Shown here one piece after another: positions 22,529-31,203 of a stretch of 51,097 nt of DNA. The DNA comes from Gemmatimonadota bacterium (GTDB taxonomy: Bacteria; Gemmatimonadota; Gemmatimonadetes; Longimicrobiales; Gaopeijiaceae): positions 1 to 51,097 of the forward strand of contig JAJDNC010000033.1 of assembly GCA_022340865.1 (NCBI GenBank). The letters run 5' to 3'. The notes under the pieces were generated by a model that was given only the letters and a program-made list of their open reading frames with translations, was not told where the DNA came from and ran no database searches. Both the position numbers and the translations under genes were made by a program. The stretch's first letter is position 1. Each line of letters starts with the position of its first letter.

Positions 22529-24298
22529 ATGTTCCGACGGCTGCAGCTCATGTTCATGTGCCTCGTGGCGGGTCTGGCCATCGGGCCGGTTCACGCGCTC
22601 CAGGCTCAGCAGTCCCAGTCCCAGTCGATGCAGCGGTTCCGGGTGCTCATTCCGGACTTCCAGCCGCTCAACGGGGCGAACAAGAAGTTCGGCCAGAAGG
22701 CGGCCGAGAAGCTTCGTGACCTCATCAACACCCTGCCGACGCACCAGCCGGTCCCGAAGAAGGAGATGGAGAGCAGCCTGAAGAAGTACAAGATGAAGAT
22801 GGACCAGCTGGACTGCATCAAGACGCGGCAGCTCGCGGCCCAGATGGGCGCCCAGGTAGCTCTGTGCGCGTCGTACACCCCGGGCGCGGATGGCCAGTAC
22901 ACGGTGAAGGCCTCCTTCTACAACATGGCCACCTCCGAGCCGTTCAACCTCCAGGACGTCTCCGCGCCGGACAAGGGAGAGCAGCAGGCCGCTCAGGGCA
23001 TCTTCGAGCAGTTCGACCGCTACAACCAGCAGGTCCGCGCCACCGCGTTCTGCGCGCAGTACGCGCAGAGCCAGCAGTGGGACGCGGCCCTCGAGAACTG
23101 CAACAAGGCACTGGCTCTCAACCCGAAATCCGCGGCGACGCACTACCAGAAGGCCCAGATCCTCTTCCAGCAGAAGAAGTACGAGGACGCGCTGGCCGAG
23201 CTGAAGACGGTGCTCTCCCTCAATCCGGCGCATGACGACGCCCTGAAGCTCGCGGGCTACATCGCTGCGACGCTGGGTCAGAACCAGCAGGCCGAGGCCT
23301 ACTACACGAAGTACCTGGAGCTGAACCCGGGCAGCGCCGACGTGCGCATGAAGATCGCGTACGATCTGGCCAAGCAGGGCGACCCTGCCGGGGCCATGCA
23401 GCTCATCCAGAAGGGGCTGGACGTCGCTCCCGACAACGTGGACCTCCTGGAGCAGTACGGCGGCTTCGCCTTCAGCGCGGGGCTGGCGGTCAACCAGAAG
23501 GCGAACATGAACGGCGACGACCCGGGCTCCTCACTCACGCCCGAGGCGGCGGACTACTTCCGCAAGGCCATCGACGCCTACCAGAAGGTCTACTCCATCA
23601 AGGGCGAGGCCACCCCGGTCGCGCACCTGAGGAACATCGTCGCCGCCTACGTGCAGCTCAACGAGATGGACAAGGCCATCGACATGGCGCAGAAGGCGCT
23701 GAAGACGCACCCGAAGGAGGACGGCCTCTGGTCCATGTACGCGGATGCCCTGCAGCGCGCCGGCAGGGTGGATGACGCCATCGCGGCGCTGGACACCGTG
23801 AAGAAGCTCAATCCCGAGTTCCCGAACGTGGACCTGCGGCAGGGCAAGTGGCTCATCGACGCCGGACGCGTCGACGACGCGGTGAAGGTGCTGTCCACGG
23901 TCGCCCAGGGTGACTCCGCACAGGCCCGCACCGCCGCCCAGCTCATCTTCGGGGACGCGTACACCAAGGGCGTCAGCAAGAAGAACTGGAGCTACGCCAT
24001 CACCGAGCTCACCGCGGCGGCGCGCCTCCCGAACCTCGACGCGGGCATGACGCACCAGCTCAACTTCTGGCACGGGTGGAGCCTCTTCCAGACGGGTATG
24101 GAGGAGCAGAAGCCCGGTACCGTCGCTTCGGCCAAGGCGTCGCTTCCCAAGTTCGAAGAGGCTCTCAAGCTCTTCCAGAACGTCGGCGACTATCCCAGGA
24201 CGGCGGCGAAGCTCGATCCCAAGAAGCTCCTGGACAACACGAACACCTACATCGACATCCAGAAGGCCATCATCAAGCGCGGCAGTCGCGGCGGCTGA
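22529..24298 (+). CDS. Exported TPR protein
   Basis: The 589-residue protein has a signal peptide (LMFMCLVAGLAIGPVHALQAQ) and a domain of about 170 residues whose fold I do not recognise (FRVLIPDFQPLNGANKKFGQ). This part resembles the CsgG/FlgO-like opening of lipoprotein families. A chain of TPR repeats starts near residue 180 (AQYAQSQQWDAALENCNKAL, then QKKYEDALAELKTVLSLNPA and many more) and runs to about 520. It should be a periplasmic scaffold for protein complexes. Strong expression is suggested by the promoter, an AGGAGA site upstream and a strong terminator. The specific partners are unknown. Confidence 0.82.
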   Translation: MFRRLQLMFMCLVAGLAIGPVHALQAQQSQSQSMQRFRVLIPDFQPLNGANKKFGQKAAEKLRDLINTLPTHQPVPKKEMESSLKKYKMKMDQLDCIKTRQLAAQMGAQVALCASYTPGADGQYTVKASFYNMATSEPFNLQDVSAPDKGEQQAAQGIFEQFDRYNQQVRATAFCAQYAQSQQWDAALENCNKALALNPKSAATHYQKAQILFQQKKYEDALAELKTVLSLNPAHDDALKLAGYIAATLGQNQQAEAYYTKYLELNPGSADVRMKIAYDLAKQGDPAGAMQLIQKGLDVAPDNVDLLEQYGGFAFSAGLAVNQKANMNGDDPGSSLTPEAADYFRKAIDAYQKVYSIKGEATPVAHLRNIVAAYVQLNEMDKAIDMAQKALKTHPKEDGLWSMYADALQRAGRVDDAIAALDTVKKLNPEFPNVDLRQGKWLIDAGRVDDAVKVLSTVAQGDSAQARTAAQLIFGDAYTKGVSKKNWSYAITELTAAARLPNLDAGMTHQLNFWHGWSLFQTGMEEQKPGTVASAKASLPKFEEALKLFQNVGDYPRTAAKLDPKKLLDNTNTYIDIQKAIIKRGSRGG

Positions 24299-24335
24299 TC
24301 CGCTGCCGCGCCAGGCCCACCGGGCCGGCCACCCC

Positions 24336-24379
24336 GAGAGCGCCGCGGAGCTTCCGAGCTCCGCGGCGCTCTCTTCTTT
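24336..24379 (+). terminator. Rho-independent terminator after the TPR gene
   Basis: A perfect 17-base-pair stem (GAGAGCGCCGCGGAGCT with AGCTCCGCGGCGCTCTC, loop TCCG) is followed directly by TTCTTT, the classical form. It lies 38 bases after the stop codon and separates the TPR gene from the division cluster. Confidence 0.9.
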
Positions 24380-24491
24380 CCGTCCCACTCCTCCCCACCC
24401 CCCCGCGCATCGCGCGTAGCGGCGGCCACGGGGCAGGGTAGGGAATTCCGGCGGAATCCGAACGAAACCCGAAAGTTGGGAAACAGGCGTT

Positions 24492-24529
24492 TATGCCCAC
24501 GCGGTGCGGGTTTTCGCGCGCCGGGCATA
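24492..24529. repeat. Inverted repeat upstream of the mraZ promoter
   Basis: TATGCCC (24492-24498) and GGGCATA (24523-24529) are exact complements 24 bases apart. The arms start about 76 bases upstream of the -35 box. A protein-binding or structural role is possible but nothing more can be said. Confidence 0.35.
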
Positions 24530-24567
24530 CCCGCGTTGGCGGGAGCGAATTCCCGAAAAAAGGACTC

Positions 24568-24597
24568 TTGACGCCCGTGCCCACCAGGGTGTATCAT
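24568..24597 (+). promoter_or_regulatory. Sigma-70-type promoter of the division cluster
   Basis: TTGACG (24568-24573) and TATCAT (24592-24597) are 18 bases apart, a good match to the housekeeping consensus. The start would fall near 24605, giving a leader of about 38 bases before the mraZ ATG at 24643. No other promoter of similar quality was noticed within the cluster. Confidence 0.65.
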
Positions 24598-24610
24598 GGC
24601 ACCACGGTTC

Positions 24611-24638
24611 CCCACTTCTACCCACTCCGTACCACCCA
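24611..24638 (-). promoter_or_regulatory. Phased TGGG-type MraZ box candidates
   Basis: On the plus strand CCCA starts at 24611 and 24621, ACCA at 24631 and CCCA again at 24635. Read on the minus strand these are TGGG boxes at ten-base spacing. In Escherichia coli MraZ binds TGGGN repeats separated by five bases in front of its own gene. Here the boxes lie between the predicted start point and the mraZ ATG, a repressor position. Confidence 0.45.
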
Positions 24639-24642
24639 CCGC

Positions 24643-25074
24643 ATGGGTCCGAACTTCATCGGCCAGTACGAGCATCAGATGGACGAGAAGGGGCGCGTGA
24701 GCCTCCCTTCGGCCTTCCGCAAGGAAGCCGAGGGAGATCGCTTCGTCCTCCTTCAGTGGGAGAAGCCGTACCTCACGCTCTTCCCCATTTCCAAGTGGGA
24801 AGAGGTGCAGCAGCGCCTCCTGGAGTACCGCAGGACCGACCCCGAGGGCTGGAACCACGTCCGAGCCGTCGTGTCCGGCGCCGTTGAGGTCTCGTCGGAC
24901 AAGCAGGGACGCATCCTGGTGCCCGCTTCGCTGCAGCAGGCAGCCGACCTGTCCGGGCCGGTCCTCCTGGTGGGCAACATCGATCGTGTGGAGCTTTGGC
25001 GGCCCGAGACCTATCGGAGGGTCAAGGAGTCGGCCGGGGATCTCTCCCAATACGCCCACAGGCTCTTCTCATGA
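24643..25074 (+). CDS. mraZ: MraZ transcriptional regulator of the division cluster
   Basis: The 143-residue protein consists of the two tandem SpoVT/AbrB-like halves of MraZ, starting MGPNFIGQYEHQMDEKGRVS and repeating as GAVEVSSDKQGRILVPASLQ. It forms a ring-shaped oligomer that binds TGGG repeats and represses its own operon. The start ATG lacks a clear Shine-Dalgarno, and the frame stays open upstream, but residue 1 here matches the family start. It overlaps rsmH by four bases. Being first in the cluster is its usual place. Confidence 0.95.
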   Translation: MGPNFIGQYEHQMDEKGRVSLPSAFRKEAEGDRFVLLQWEKPYLTLFPISKWEEVQQRLLEYRRTDPEGWNHVRAVVSGAVEVSSDKQGRILVPASLQQAADLSGPVLLVGNIDRVELWRPETYRRVKESAGDLSQYAHRLFS

Positions 25075-26060
25075 GCCGCCCCCGGCACGGCTCGCGCCCC
25101 CGTCGGCCGCGTCGGCCGGAGACGGGGAGCCGGTCGGACGCGGCCTACCACGAGCCGGTCCTCGCCGAGGTGGTCCTCGAGGTTCTGGCCCCGGAGGACG
25201 AGGGGCTCTTCCTGGACGGAACGGTGGGGGGCGGTGGGCATACCCGCCGCCTGCTGGAAGCCTGCTCCGGGTGCCGCGTGGTCGCGGTGGACCGTGATCC
25301 CGAGGCTCTCGAGGCCGCCCGCCGCGCCCTGGGTGCTCTCGGTGCCCGCGTGCGCTTCCTGCACTGCTCCTTCGCCGACGCCGCGGCCGACGAGGCCGTC
25401 CGTGACGAGGGGCTGGACGGCGCGCTGCTGGACCTGGGGGTGAGCTCGCATCAGCTCGACGACGACGCGCGGGGCTTCGCGTTCCGCCGTGGCGTGGCGC
25501 TGGACATGCGCATGGACACCACCGACGAGGTGGACGCCGTGCACTTCCTCGCCGAGGCCAACGAGGCGCGGCTGGCGGAGGTGTTCCGCCAGCTCGGAGA
25601 GGAGCCCCGGTCCCGCCGGTTGGCGAGGGAGATCGTCAAGCGCCGGGCCACCGAGCCCCTGCGCACCAGCGACGATCTGGTGGCCGCTCTCTCGGTGGTG
25701 CTCGGCCGGGCGCCCTCCGCCCGGGACAAGGCTCGGATCTTCCAGGCCGTGCGCATCGCCGTGAACGAGGAGCTGGAGACCCTCGAGCGCGGGCTTCCGG
25801 CGATCCGGGACGTGATGAAGGACGGAGGAGTGCTCGTGGTGATCGCCTATCACTCCCTGGAGGACCGGCTGGTGAAGAACGCCTTCCGGGAGTGGAGCCG
25901 TGCGTGCATATGTCCGCCGGAGCTTCCCGTGTGCGTCTGCAGGGGACGCCCCCTGGGGGAGACCCTGACCCACCGTCCGGTGCGTCCCGACGAGGATGAG
26001 GTGTCCCACAATCCCCGGGCCCGGAGCGCTCGCCTGCGCGCCTGGCGGAAGGCCGCCTGA
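25071..26060 (+). CDS. rsmH: 16S rRNA (cytosine1402-N4)-methyltransferase RsmH
   Basis: The 329-residue enzyme has the SAM-binding motif DGTVGGGGHTRRLLE, the LDLGVSSHQLDD segment with the catalytic region, and the diagnostic IAYHSLEDRLVK near the C terminus, all RsmH (MraW) features. It methylates N4 of C1402 in 16S rRNA using SAM. The N terminus carries about 20 arginine-rich residues (RPRHGSRPRRPRR) before the conserved HEPVL block. It overlaps mraZ by four bases and ftsL by one, so it is translated as part of the cluster. Length is normal for the family. Confidence 0.95.
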   Translation: MSRPRHGSRPRRPRRPETGSRSDAAYHEPVLAEVVLEVLAPEDEGLFLDGTVGGGGHTRRLLEACSGCRVVAVDRDPEALEAARRALGALGARVRFLHCSFADAAADEAVRDEGLDGALLDLGVSSHQLDDDARGFAFRRGVALDMRMDTTDEVDAVHFLAEANEARLAEVFRQLGEEPRSRRLAREIVKRRATEPLRTSDDLVAALSVVLGRAPSARDKARIFQAVRIAVNEELETLERGLPAIRDVMKDGGVLVVIAYHSLEDRLVKNAFREWSRACICPPELPVCVCRGRPLGETLTHRPVRPDEDEVSHNPRARSARLRAWRKAA

Positions 26061-26344
26061 TGCGCTCCCACTTCCTCCTCCGCGCCGCCTTCGGGGCCGT
26101 CGTTCTCCTGGGCTCCCTCGCCCTGGTTCCGTGGCGGCAGAGTCGCGCCCTGGAGGTGCAGACGCGGCTGACGCGGCTGCGGAACCAGGTCGCCGTAGCC
26201 GTCTCGGAGCGTGCCGACCTGGAGCGGCACATCCAGTTCCTCGAGAGCCGCGCACGCGTCGTGCCCGCCGCACGCGAGCGGCTGGGCATGCACACCCCCG
26301 TGGGCGACGAGCTGGTCATCCTACCCGGGGACGCGGAGCCATGA
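26060..26344 (+). CDS. ftsL: FtsL-like bitopic division protein
   Basis: The 94-residue protein has a short cytoplasmic end, a membrane helix (FGAVVLLGSLALVPW), and a periplasmic coiled coil (LTRLRNQVAVAVSERADLER). It ends in a short segment with RARVVPAARERLGM that resembles the C-terminal motif of FtsL. Sequence identity in this family is low, so the call rests on size, topology and position between rsmH and ftsI. FtsL joins FtsB and FtsQ in activating the septal synthase. Overlaps with neighbours are one and four bases. Confidence 0.8.
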   Translation: MRSHFLLRAAFGAVVLLGSLALVPWRQSRALEVQTRLTRLRNQVAVAVSERADLERHIQFLESRARVVPAARERLGMHTPVGDELVILPGDAEP

Positions 26345-28335
26345 GACGCCAGACCCCCTCCAATCGGCCGGGCGCGTTGCGTCGGCGCCTGCTCCTCGCC
26401 GGCTGGCTGGCCGGGGCGCTCGTCGTGTGCGTACGCGCCGGGGAGGTCCAGCTCGTGGAGGGAGCGGACTGGCGCGCCGTCGCGGAGAGTCAGCACACCG
26501 CCGACAAGACCATCGCCGCCGCCCGGGGGAGCATCCTGGACCGTGACGGCACCCCCATGGCGGTGTCCAGGGAGTCGTATCAGGTGGGCATCGCGCCGCG
26601 GGAGCTGGCCGCCCGCACGGCGGACGTGGCGCTGCTCTCCAAGAGCCTGGGTGTGTCCAGGCGGACCGCGCTGCGGCTCACTTCCCCCGCGCGCAAGTGG
26701 AGCGTCGTGCCGGGTCGCTATCCGCCCTCGGTGCGCGACTCCCTGGCGGATGTCCGCGGCATCTACCTGGAGCGCGACATGGAGCGCTTCAACCCCCACG
26801 GCGACCTCGCCCGAGGCATCATCGGGGTGGTGACCGACGGCGTCGGGCGCGGCGGCATCGAGCAGGCCTACGACGACCTGCTGCGGGGCAGTCCGGGGCG
26901 CGAGGTGGTGGGGCGGGACAACGTGGGCTCGCCCATCCCCGGGGACACGTACGTCGTCCAGGAGCCCATCACCGGCGGCCAGGTCACGCTGACCCTGGAC
27001 CTCGACCTCCAGGAGATCGCCCGGCAGGCCCTTCAGGATGCCGTGGACAAGAGCCGGGCGCGCGGCGGCGACGTGCTGGTCACGGACCCGCACACCGGCG
27101 AGGTGCTGGCCGCGGTGTCCATCATGGACGGGCACACCACGGGCCTCGGCACCATCAACACCCCGTACGAGCCGGGATCGATCCTCAAGCCGTTCACGGT
27201 GGCCGCGGAGCTCACGTATCACACGGAGGCCCTCACGGACACGGTGGACGTGGGCGACGGCACGTGGACCGTGGCGGGCCGCACGCTCAGCGACGCCGAG
27301 CACGACAGCGGACGCATGACGGTGGCGGACGCCCTGCGTATCTCGTCGAACGTGGGCATCGCGAAGTCGGCCCAGGGGCTCACGCCGGGGGAGCAGTACG
27401 AGAACCTCCGGGACTTCGGCTTCGGCACCCCCACGGGGATCGAGATCCCCGGTGAGGCGTCGGGCGTCCTGCGGACCCCGGACGCGTGGACCGCGCAGTC
27501 GCCGGCATCCCTGGCCATCGGCTACGAGGTCTCGGTGACGCCCCTCCAGATGGCCATGGCGTACGGCGCCCTGGCCAACGGCGGGCTGCTCATGGAGCCC
27601 CATCTGGTGAAGGAGGTGCGGGACGCGACGGGCAAAGTCGTCGAGCGCTTCCATCCGCGGGTGGTCCGTCGCGTGGTGAGCGAATCCGTCGCGCACGCGG
27701 TGAGCCGCGTGCTCGTGGATGTGGTCCAGGACGGCACGGGCACCAAGGCGCAGCTCGGCACCTTCACGATGGCCGGCAAGACCGGCACCAGCCGCGCCTA
27801 CTCCCCGGACGGTGGCTACGAGGGAGGGCACAACGCGTCCTTCGTCGGCTTCTTTCCCGCGAAGGACCCGCAGCTCGTGGTGTTCGTGCGTCTCGAGCGC
27901 CCGCAGGGGGACTACTACGGCGGCGCCGTCGCCGCCCCGGTGACGCGCGCCACCATGGAAGCGGTGCTGGCCGCGCGGCGCACGCCCCTCGATCGCGCGG
28001 AGCTCCTGCGCTCCATGAAGGCTCAGCCGTCGCGCGATCCGGCCGTCGTGCAGTTCGCGGCCCGCACCGTCGACCAGCCCACGAAGGCGCCGACGGTGAC
28101 GGCTCCGGACGACGGCGGGGCCCCGGAAGCGGATGACGACGCACCCTCCCGGCTTCCGCTTCCGGCGGTGGCCGGCCTCCCGCTGCGTGTGGCCGCACGC
28201 AGGTTGCACGCCCTCGGCCTCGAGGTCTGGGAGAGAGGGGAAGGGGTGATCGTCGGCACGGTGCCGGGCGCCGGTACCTACGTGACTCCGGGCGATACGG
28301 TTCGCCTCAGGGTCAGGGAGCGATCGAATGACTGA
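26341..28335 (+). CDS. ftsI: Septal peptidoglycan transpeptidase FtsI (PBP3) with PASTA domain
   Basis: The 664-residue protein has an N-terminal membrane helix (about 14-31) and a dimerisation/pedestal domain with RGSILDRDG. The transpeptidase motifs are Ser280-Ile-Leu-Lys283, Ser335-Ser-Asn337 and Lys480-Thr-Gly-Thr483. After an acidic linker (about 567-605) the C terminus carries one PASTA domain (LPAVAGLPLRVAARRLHALG and VPGAGTYVTPGDTVRL). PASTA is common in Gram-positive division PBPs and binds cell wall muropeptides. It cross-links peptidoglycan at the division septum with FtsW. The gene overlaps ftsL by four and murE by eight bases. Confidence 0.93.
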   Translation: MRRQTPSNRPGALRRRLLLAGWLAGALVVCVRAGEVQLVEGADWRAVAESQHTADKTIAAARGSILDRDGTPMAVSRESYQVGIAPRELAARTADVALLSKSLGVSRRTALRLTSPARKWSVVPGRYPPSVRDSLADVRGIYLERDMERFNPHGDLARGIIGVVTDGVGRGGIEQAYDDLLRGSPGREVVGRDNVGSPIPGDTYVVQEPITGGQVTLTLDLDLQEIARQALQDAVDKSRARGGDVLVTDPHTGEVLAAVSIMDGHTTGLGTINTPYEPGSILKPFTVAAELTYHTEALTDTVDVGDGTWTVAGRTLSDAEHDSGRMTVADALRISSNVGIAKSAQGLTPGEQYENLRDFGFGTPTGIEIPGEASGVLRTPDAWTAQSPASLAIGYEVSVTPLQMAMAYGALANGGLLMEPHLVKEVRDATGKVVERFHPRVVRRVVSESVAHAVSRVLVDVVQDGTGTKAQLGTFTMAGKTGTSRAYSPDGGYEGGHNASFVGFFPAKDPQLVVFVRLERPQGDYYGGAVAAPVTRATMEAVLAARRTPLDRAELLRSMKAQPSRDPAVVQFAARTVDQPTKAPTVTAPDDGGAPEADDDAPSRLPLPAVAGLPLRVAARRLHALGLEVWERGEGVIVGTVPGAGTYVTPGDTVRLRVRERSND

Positions 28336-29803
28336 ACGCTCCCTGTCCCTCGCCTCCGTGGGCGAAGTCCTCCGGTCGGCCGGCCTCCTCCGAGACGCGC
28401 GCGGCCCGGAGGACGTCGTCGTTATGGGCGCCTGCCAGGACAGCCGAGTCGCCCGTCCCGGGGACCTCTTTCTGGCCTGGCGCGGGACCGACGCGGACGC
28501 GCACGACTTCGTCGCCGACGCCGTGGCCGCGGGTGCCGTGGCCGCGGTGGTGGAGCGTCCGGTGGACGTCCCCGTCCCTCAGCTCATCGTCACCGACGGA
28601 CGCCGTGCCGCGGCCCTCGCCGCGGACGCCGTCGCGGGCTCTCCCTGGCACGCGCTCTTCACCGTGGCGGTGACGGGAACGAACGGAAAGACGACGACAT
28701 CGCTTCTGGCCCGGCACCTCCTCGCCCGTCGGTCCGCCGCCGTGGCCGTCGGCACGCTGGGTGTCGTGGACGCCGGCGGCGTCCGGCCGGGAAGCGAAGG
28801 GCTCACCACGCCCGGGCCCGTCCGGGTGGCCACGTGGCTGGCGGAGCTTGCCGACGAGGGAGTGGGCTCGGTCGTGATGGAGGCCTCGTCCCACGCCCTG
28901 GAGCAGCGCCGCCTCGACGGCGTGCGCTTCGACGTGGCCGTGTTCACGAACCTCACCCAGGACCACCTGGACTACCACGCCGATCTCGGCGGGTACTTCG
29001 CCGCGAAGGCGCGCCTGGTGGAGCTGGTGGCCGCTGCCGGCACGCTGGTGGTGAACCGGGGCGACAGGGCGTGGGAGGCCCTGGTGCCGGACGGCCGTCG
29101 CGTGCGCACCTTCGCGGTGGACGCCGACGCCGACGTCCGCGCGGAGGCGATCACGCTGGGCCCGGGGGGCTCGACCTTCACCCTGGTGGCCGGCGGCGCC
29201 CGCGCCGAGGTCGAGCTTCCGCTCCCGGGCCGCTACAACGTGGAGAACGCGCTCGCCGCCGCGTCGGTGGCGCTGGTGGCGGGGTTGGAGCTCGCCCAGG
29301 TGGCCGCGGATCTCGGCGACGCCCCCCAGGTGAGGGGGCGTCTCGAGGCGGTGCTCCACCGCCCGTTCACGGTCCTCATCGACTTCGCGCACACCCCCCA
29401 CGCGCTGGAGGGTGCGCTGGGTGCCGTGAAGCCCCTCACCGCGGGGCGGCTCATTGTCGTGTTCGGGGCCGGGGGGGATCGGGACCGCGGGAAGCGGCGG
29501 CCCATGGCCGAGGCGGTGCGCCGCTACGCGGACGTCATCGTGCTCACCTCGGACAACCCGCGCACGGAGGATCCCGAGCGCATCCTCGACGACCTCGCGA
29601 CGGGGTTGGAGGGGATCCGCTTCACGCGCATCGCCGACCGGCGCGCCGCCATCCGCCACGCGCTGGAGACGGCCCGGGACGGAGACACCGTCGTCCTGGC
29701 CGGCAAGGGTCACGAGACATACCAGGTGCTGGGAAGCGACAAGCTTCCCTTCGACGAGCGCGTGGTCGTCCGCGAGTGCCTGGCGGAGCTGGGGGTCGCA
29801 TGA
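28328..29803 (+). CDS. murE: UDP-MurNAc-L-Ala-D-Glu:meso-DAP ligase MurE
   Basis: The 491-residue ligase has the ATP-binding loop TGTNGKTTT (116-124), the carbamylated-lysine region YFAAKARLVE (Lys227), and the substrate motif DNPR (409-412). DNPR indicates meso-diaminopimelate as the third stem-peptide residue, where lysine-adding enzymes have other residues. Size and domain order are normal. It overlaps ftsI and murF. This is the main evidence in the window that the wall is of the DAP type. Confidence 0.95.
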   Translation: MTERSLSLASVGEVLRSAGLLRDARGPEDVVVMGACQDSRVARPGDLFLAWRGTDADAHDFVADAVAAGAVAAVVERPVDVPVPQLIVTDGRRAAALAADAVAGSPWHALFTVAVTGTNGKTTTSLLARHLLARRSAAVAVGTLGVVDAGGVRPGSEGLTTPGPVRVATWLAELADEGVGSVVMEASSHALEQRRLDGVRFDVAVFTNLTQDHLDYHADLGGYFAAKARLVELVAAAGTLVVNRGDRAWEALVPDGRRVRTFAVDADADVRAEAITLGPGGSTFTLVAGGARAEVELPLPGRYNVENALAAASVALVAGLELAQVAADLGDAPQVRGRLEAVLHRPFTVLIDFAHTPHALEGALGAVKPLTAGRLIVVFGAGGDRDRGKRRPMAEAVRRYADVIVLTSDNPRTEDPERILDDLATGLEGIRFTRIADRRAAIRHALETARDGDTVVLAGKGHETYQVLGSDKLPFDERVVVRECLAELGVA

Positions 29804-31203
29804 GCGCCTTCACCTGGACCGACGCCGGCGTGCGCACCGCCCTGGGACTGCGCGTGGACCTCGCCCGGGACGGGGTGGAGTACGAGGGCGTGTCCACCGA
29901 CTCCCGCACCATCCGCAAGGGTGAGCTCTACGTCGCGCTGGTGGGTGATCGCTTCGACGGCCACGACTTCGTGGCCGAGGCCTTCGCGTCCGGGGCCCGT
30001 GCTGCCGTGGTGTCCCGGGCCGTGCCGGGCGACACCGGGGGCCGCCTGTATCCCGTGGAGGATACGCTGCTCGCCCTCGGGGCGCTGGCGCGCTACCGGC
30101 GCGATTACCTCGCGGCTCCCGTGGTCGGCATCACCGGATCCGCAGGGAAGACCACCACCAAGGATCTCACCCGAGCCGCCCTGGCCGGTGCGCGCCGCGT
30201 ACATGCCACCGCCGGCAACCTGAACAATCAGGTCGGCATGCCGCTCACCCTGCTGGCGGCGCCGGACGACGCGGAGGCGGTGGTGCTGGAGATGGGCACG
30301 AACGAGCCCGGCGAGATCGCCGCTCTGGCCGCGGTGGCGCGCCCGGACGTGGGGGTCGTCACCACGGTGGGGGAGGCGCACCTCGAGCAGCTCGGATCCC
30401 TGGAGGGCGTGCTCGAGGAGAAGCTCGATCTGCTGCGCGGACTCGCACAGGGGGGTCGCTGCGTGGTCGGCGACGAGCCGGATGTCCTGGTGCGCAAGGC
30501 GCGCTCGTTGTGCGGGCACGTGCGCGTGGCGGGGTGGAGCGAGCGCGCGGACGAGGACCTGCGTCCCGACACGGTGGAGGTCGATCACTGGGGCAATCAC
30601 ACGTTCCGCTGGCGGGGCCGGACGGTGGCTCTTTCGCTTCCGGGGCGCCACGCCGTGACCAACGCGCTCCTCGCGCTGGCGGTGAGCGATCTGCTGGGGA
30701 TCGCGCCCCGAGCCGCCGTCGCCGGCCTGTCGGGCGTCACCAGCGGCCCCCTGCGCGGGGAGCTCAGGCGCATCGGTGACCTCGCAGTGGTGGTGGACTG
30801 CTACAACGCCAATCCCCCCAGCGTGCGGGTCGCCCTGGAGCTCCTCGAGGGGCAGCAGGCGTCCCGTCGCGTCGCGGTGCTGGGGACCATGCTCGAGCTG
30901 GGCGACGCGTCGGCGCGGCTCCACCGGCAGATGCTGTCCGAGGCGCTGGAGCGGGACGTCGACCTCGTGGTCGCCACGGGGGCCTTCGCGGAGGCCGCGT
31001 CGTCCCTGGGCGTCCTGGGCACGAGTCGGGTGTTGACGGCGGCGACGTGGCAGGAGGCCTACCCGGCGCTGCGCGAGCGCCTTGGAGGATCGGAGGTCGT
31101 GCTCCTGAAGGCGTCGCGGGGCGTCGCCATGGAGGGGATCCTGCCCCTCCTGGAGGCGGACTTCGGCGACGCGGGCGCGGGCGACGCGCCGGAGGAGGCC
31201 TGA
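29800..31203 (+). CDS. murF: UDP-MurNAc-tripeptide:D-Ala-D-Ala ligase MurF
   Basis: The 467-residue protein has the Mur ligase loop TGSAGKTTTK at about 112-121, the segment NLNNQVGMPLTLL, EMGTNEPGEI and the DCYNANPPS motif typical of MurF. It adds D-Ala-D-Ala to the UDP-MurNAc tripeptide. The longer open frame back to 28834 overlaps murE entirely and is a shadow, so the ATG at 29800 within the murE stop is used. It overlaps mraY by one base. Confidence 0.95.
   Translation: MSAFTWTDAGVRTALGLRVDLARDGVEYEGVSTDSRTIRKGELYVALVGDRFDGHDFVAEAFASGARAAVVSRAVPGDTGGRLYPVEDTLLALGALARYRRDYLAAPVVGITGSAGKTTTKDLTRAALAGARRVHATAGNLNNQVGMPLTLLAAPDDAEAVVLEMGTNEPGEIAALAAVARPDVGVVTTVGEAHLEQLGSLEGVLEEKLDLLRGLAQGGRCVVGDEPDVLVRKARSLCGHVRVAGWSERADEDLRPDTVEVDHWGNHTFRWRGRTVALSLPGRHAVTNALLALAVSDLLGIAPRAAVAGLSGVTSGPLRGELRRIGDLAVVVDCYNANPPSVRVALELLEGQQASRRVAVLGTMLELGDASARLHRQMLSEALERDVDLVVATGAFAEAASSLGVLGTSRVLTAATWQEAYPALRERLGGSEVVLLKASRGVAMEGILPLLEADFGDAGAGDAPEEA

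Larger units (their letters stand above)
24299..24642. other. Intergenic region in front of the dcw cluster
   Basis: These 344 bases hold the TPR terminator (24336-24379), an inverted repeat TATGCCC / GGGCATA at 24492-24529, the mraZ promoter (24568-24597) and phased CCCA boxes (24611-24638). No gene is supported. Frames across it are short shadows. Confidence 0.6.

Noticed and set aside
24541..24562. Hairpin CGGGA/TCCCG with an A-tract read as a terminator
   Set aside because: The A-run follows the stem on the plus strand and the T-run precedes it on the minus strand, so it is not a terminator on either strand. The stem is only five base pairs.
25636..28209. Open frame of over 850 codons on the minus strand opposite ftsI
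   Set aside because: Antisense of a gene with clear catalytic motifs. Composition is dominated by Arg, His and Ala and no motif is seen.
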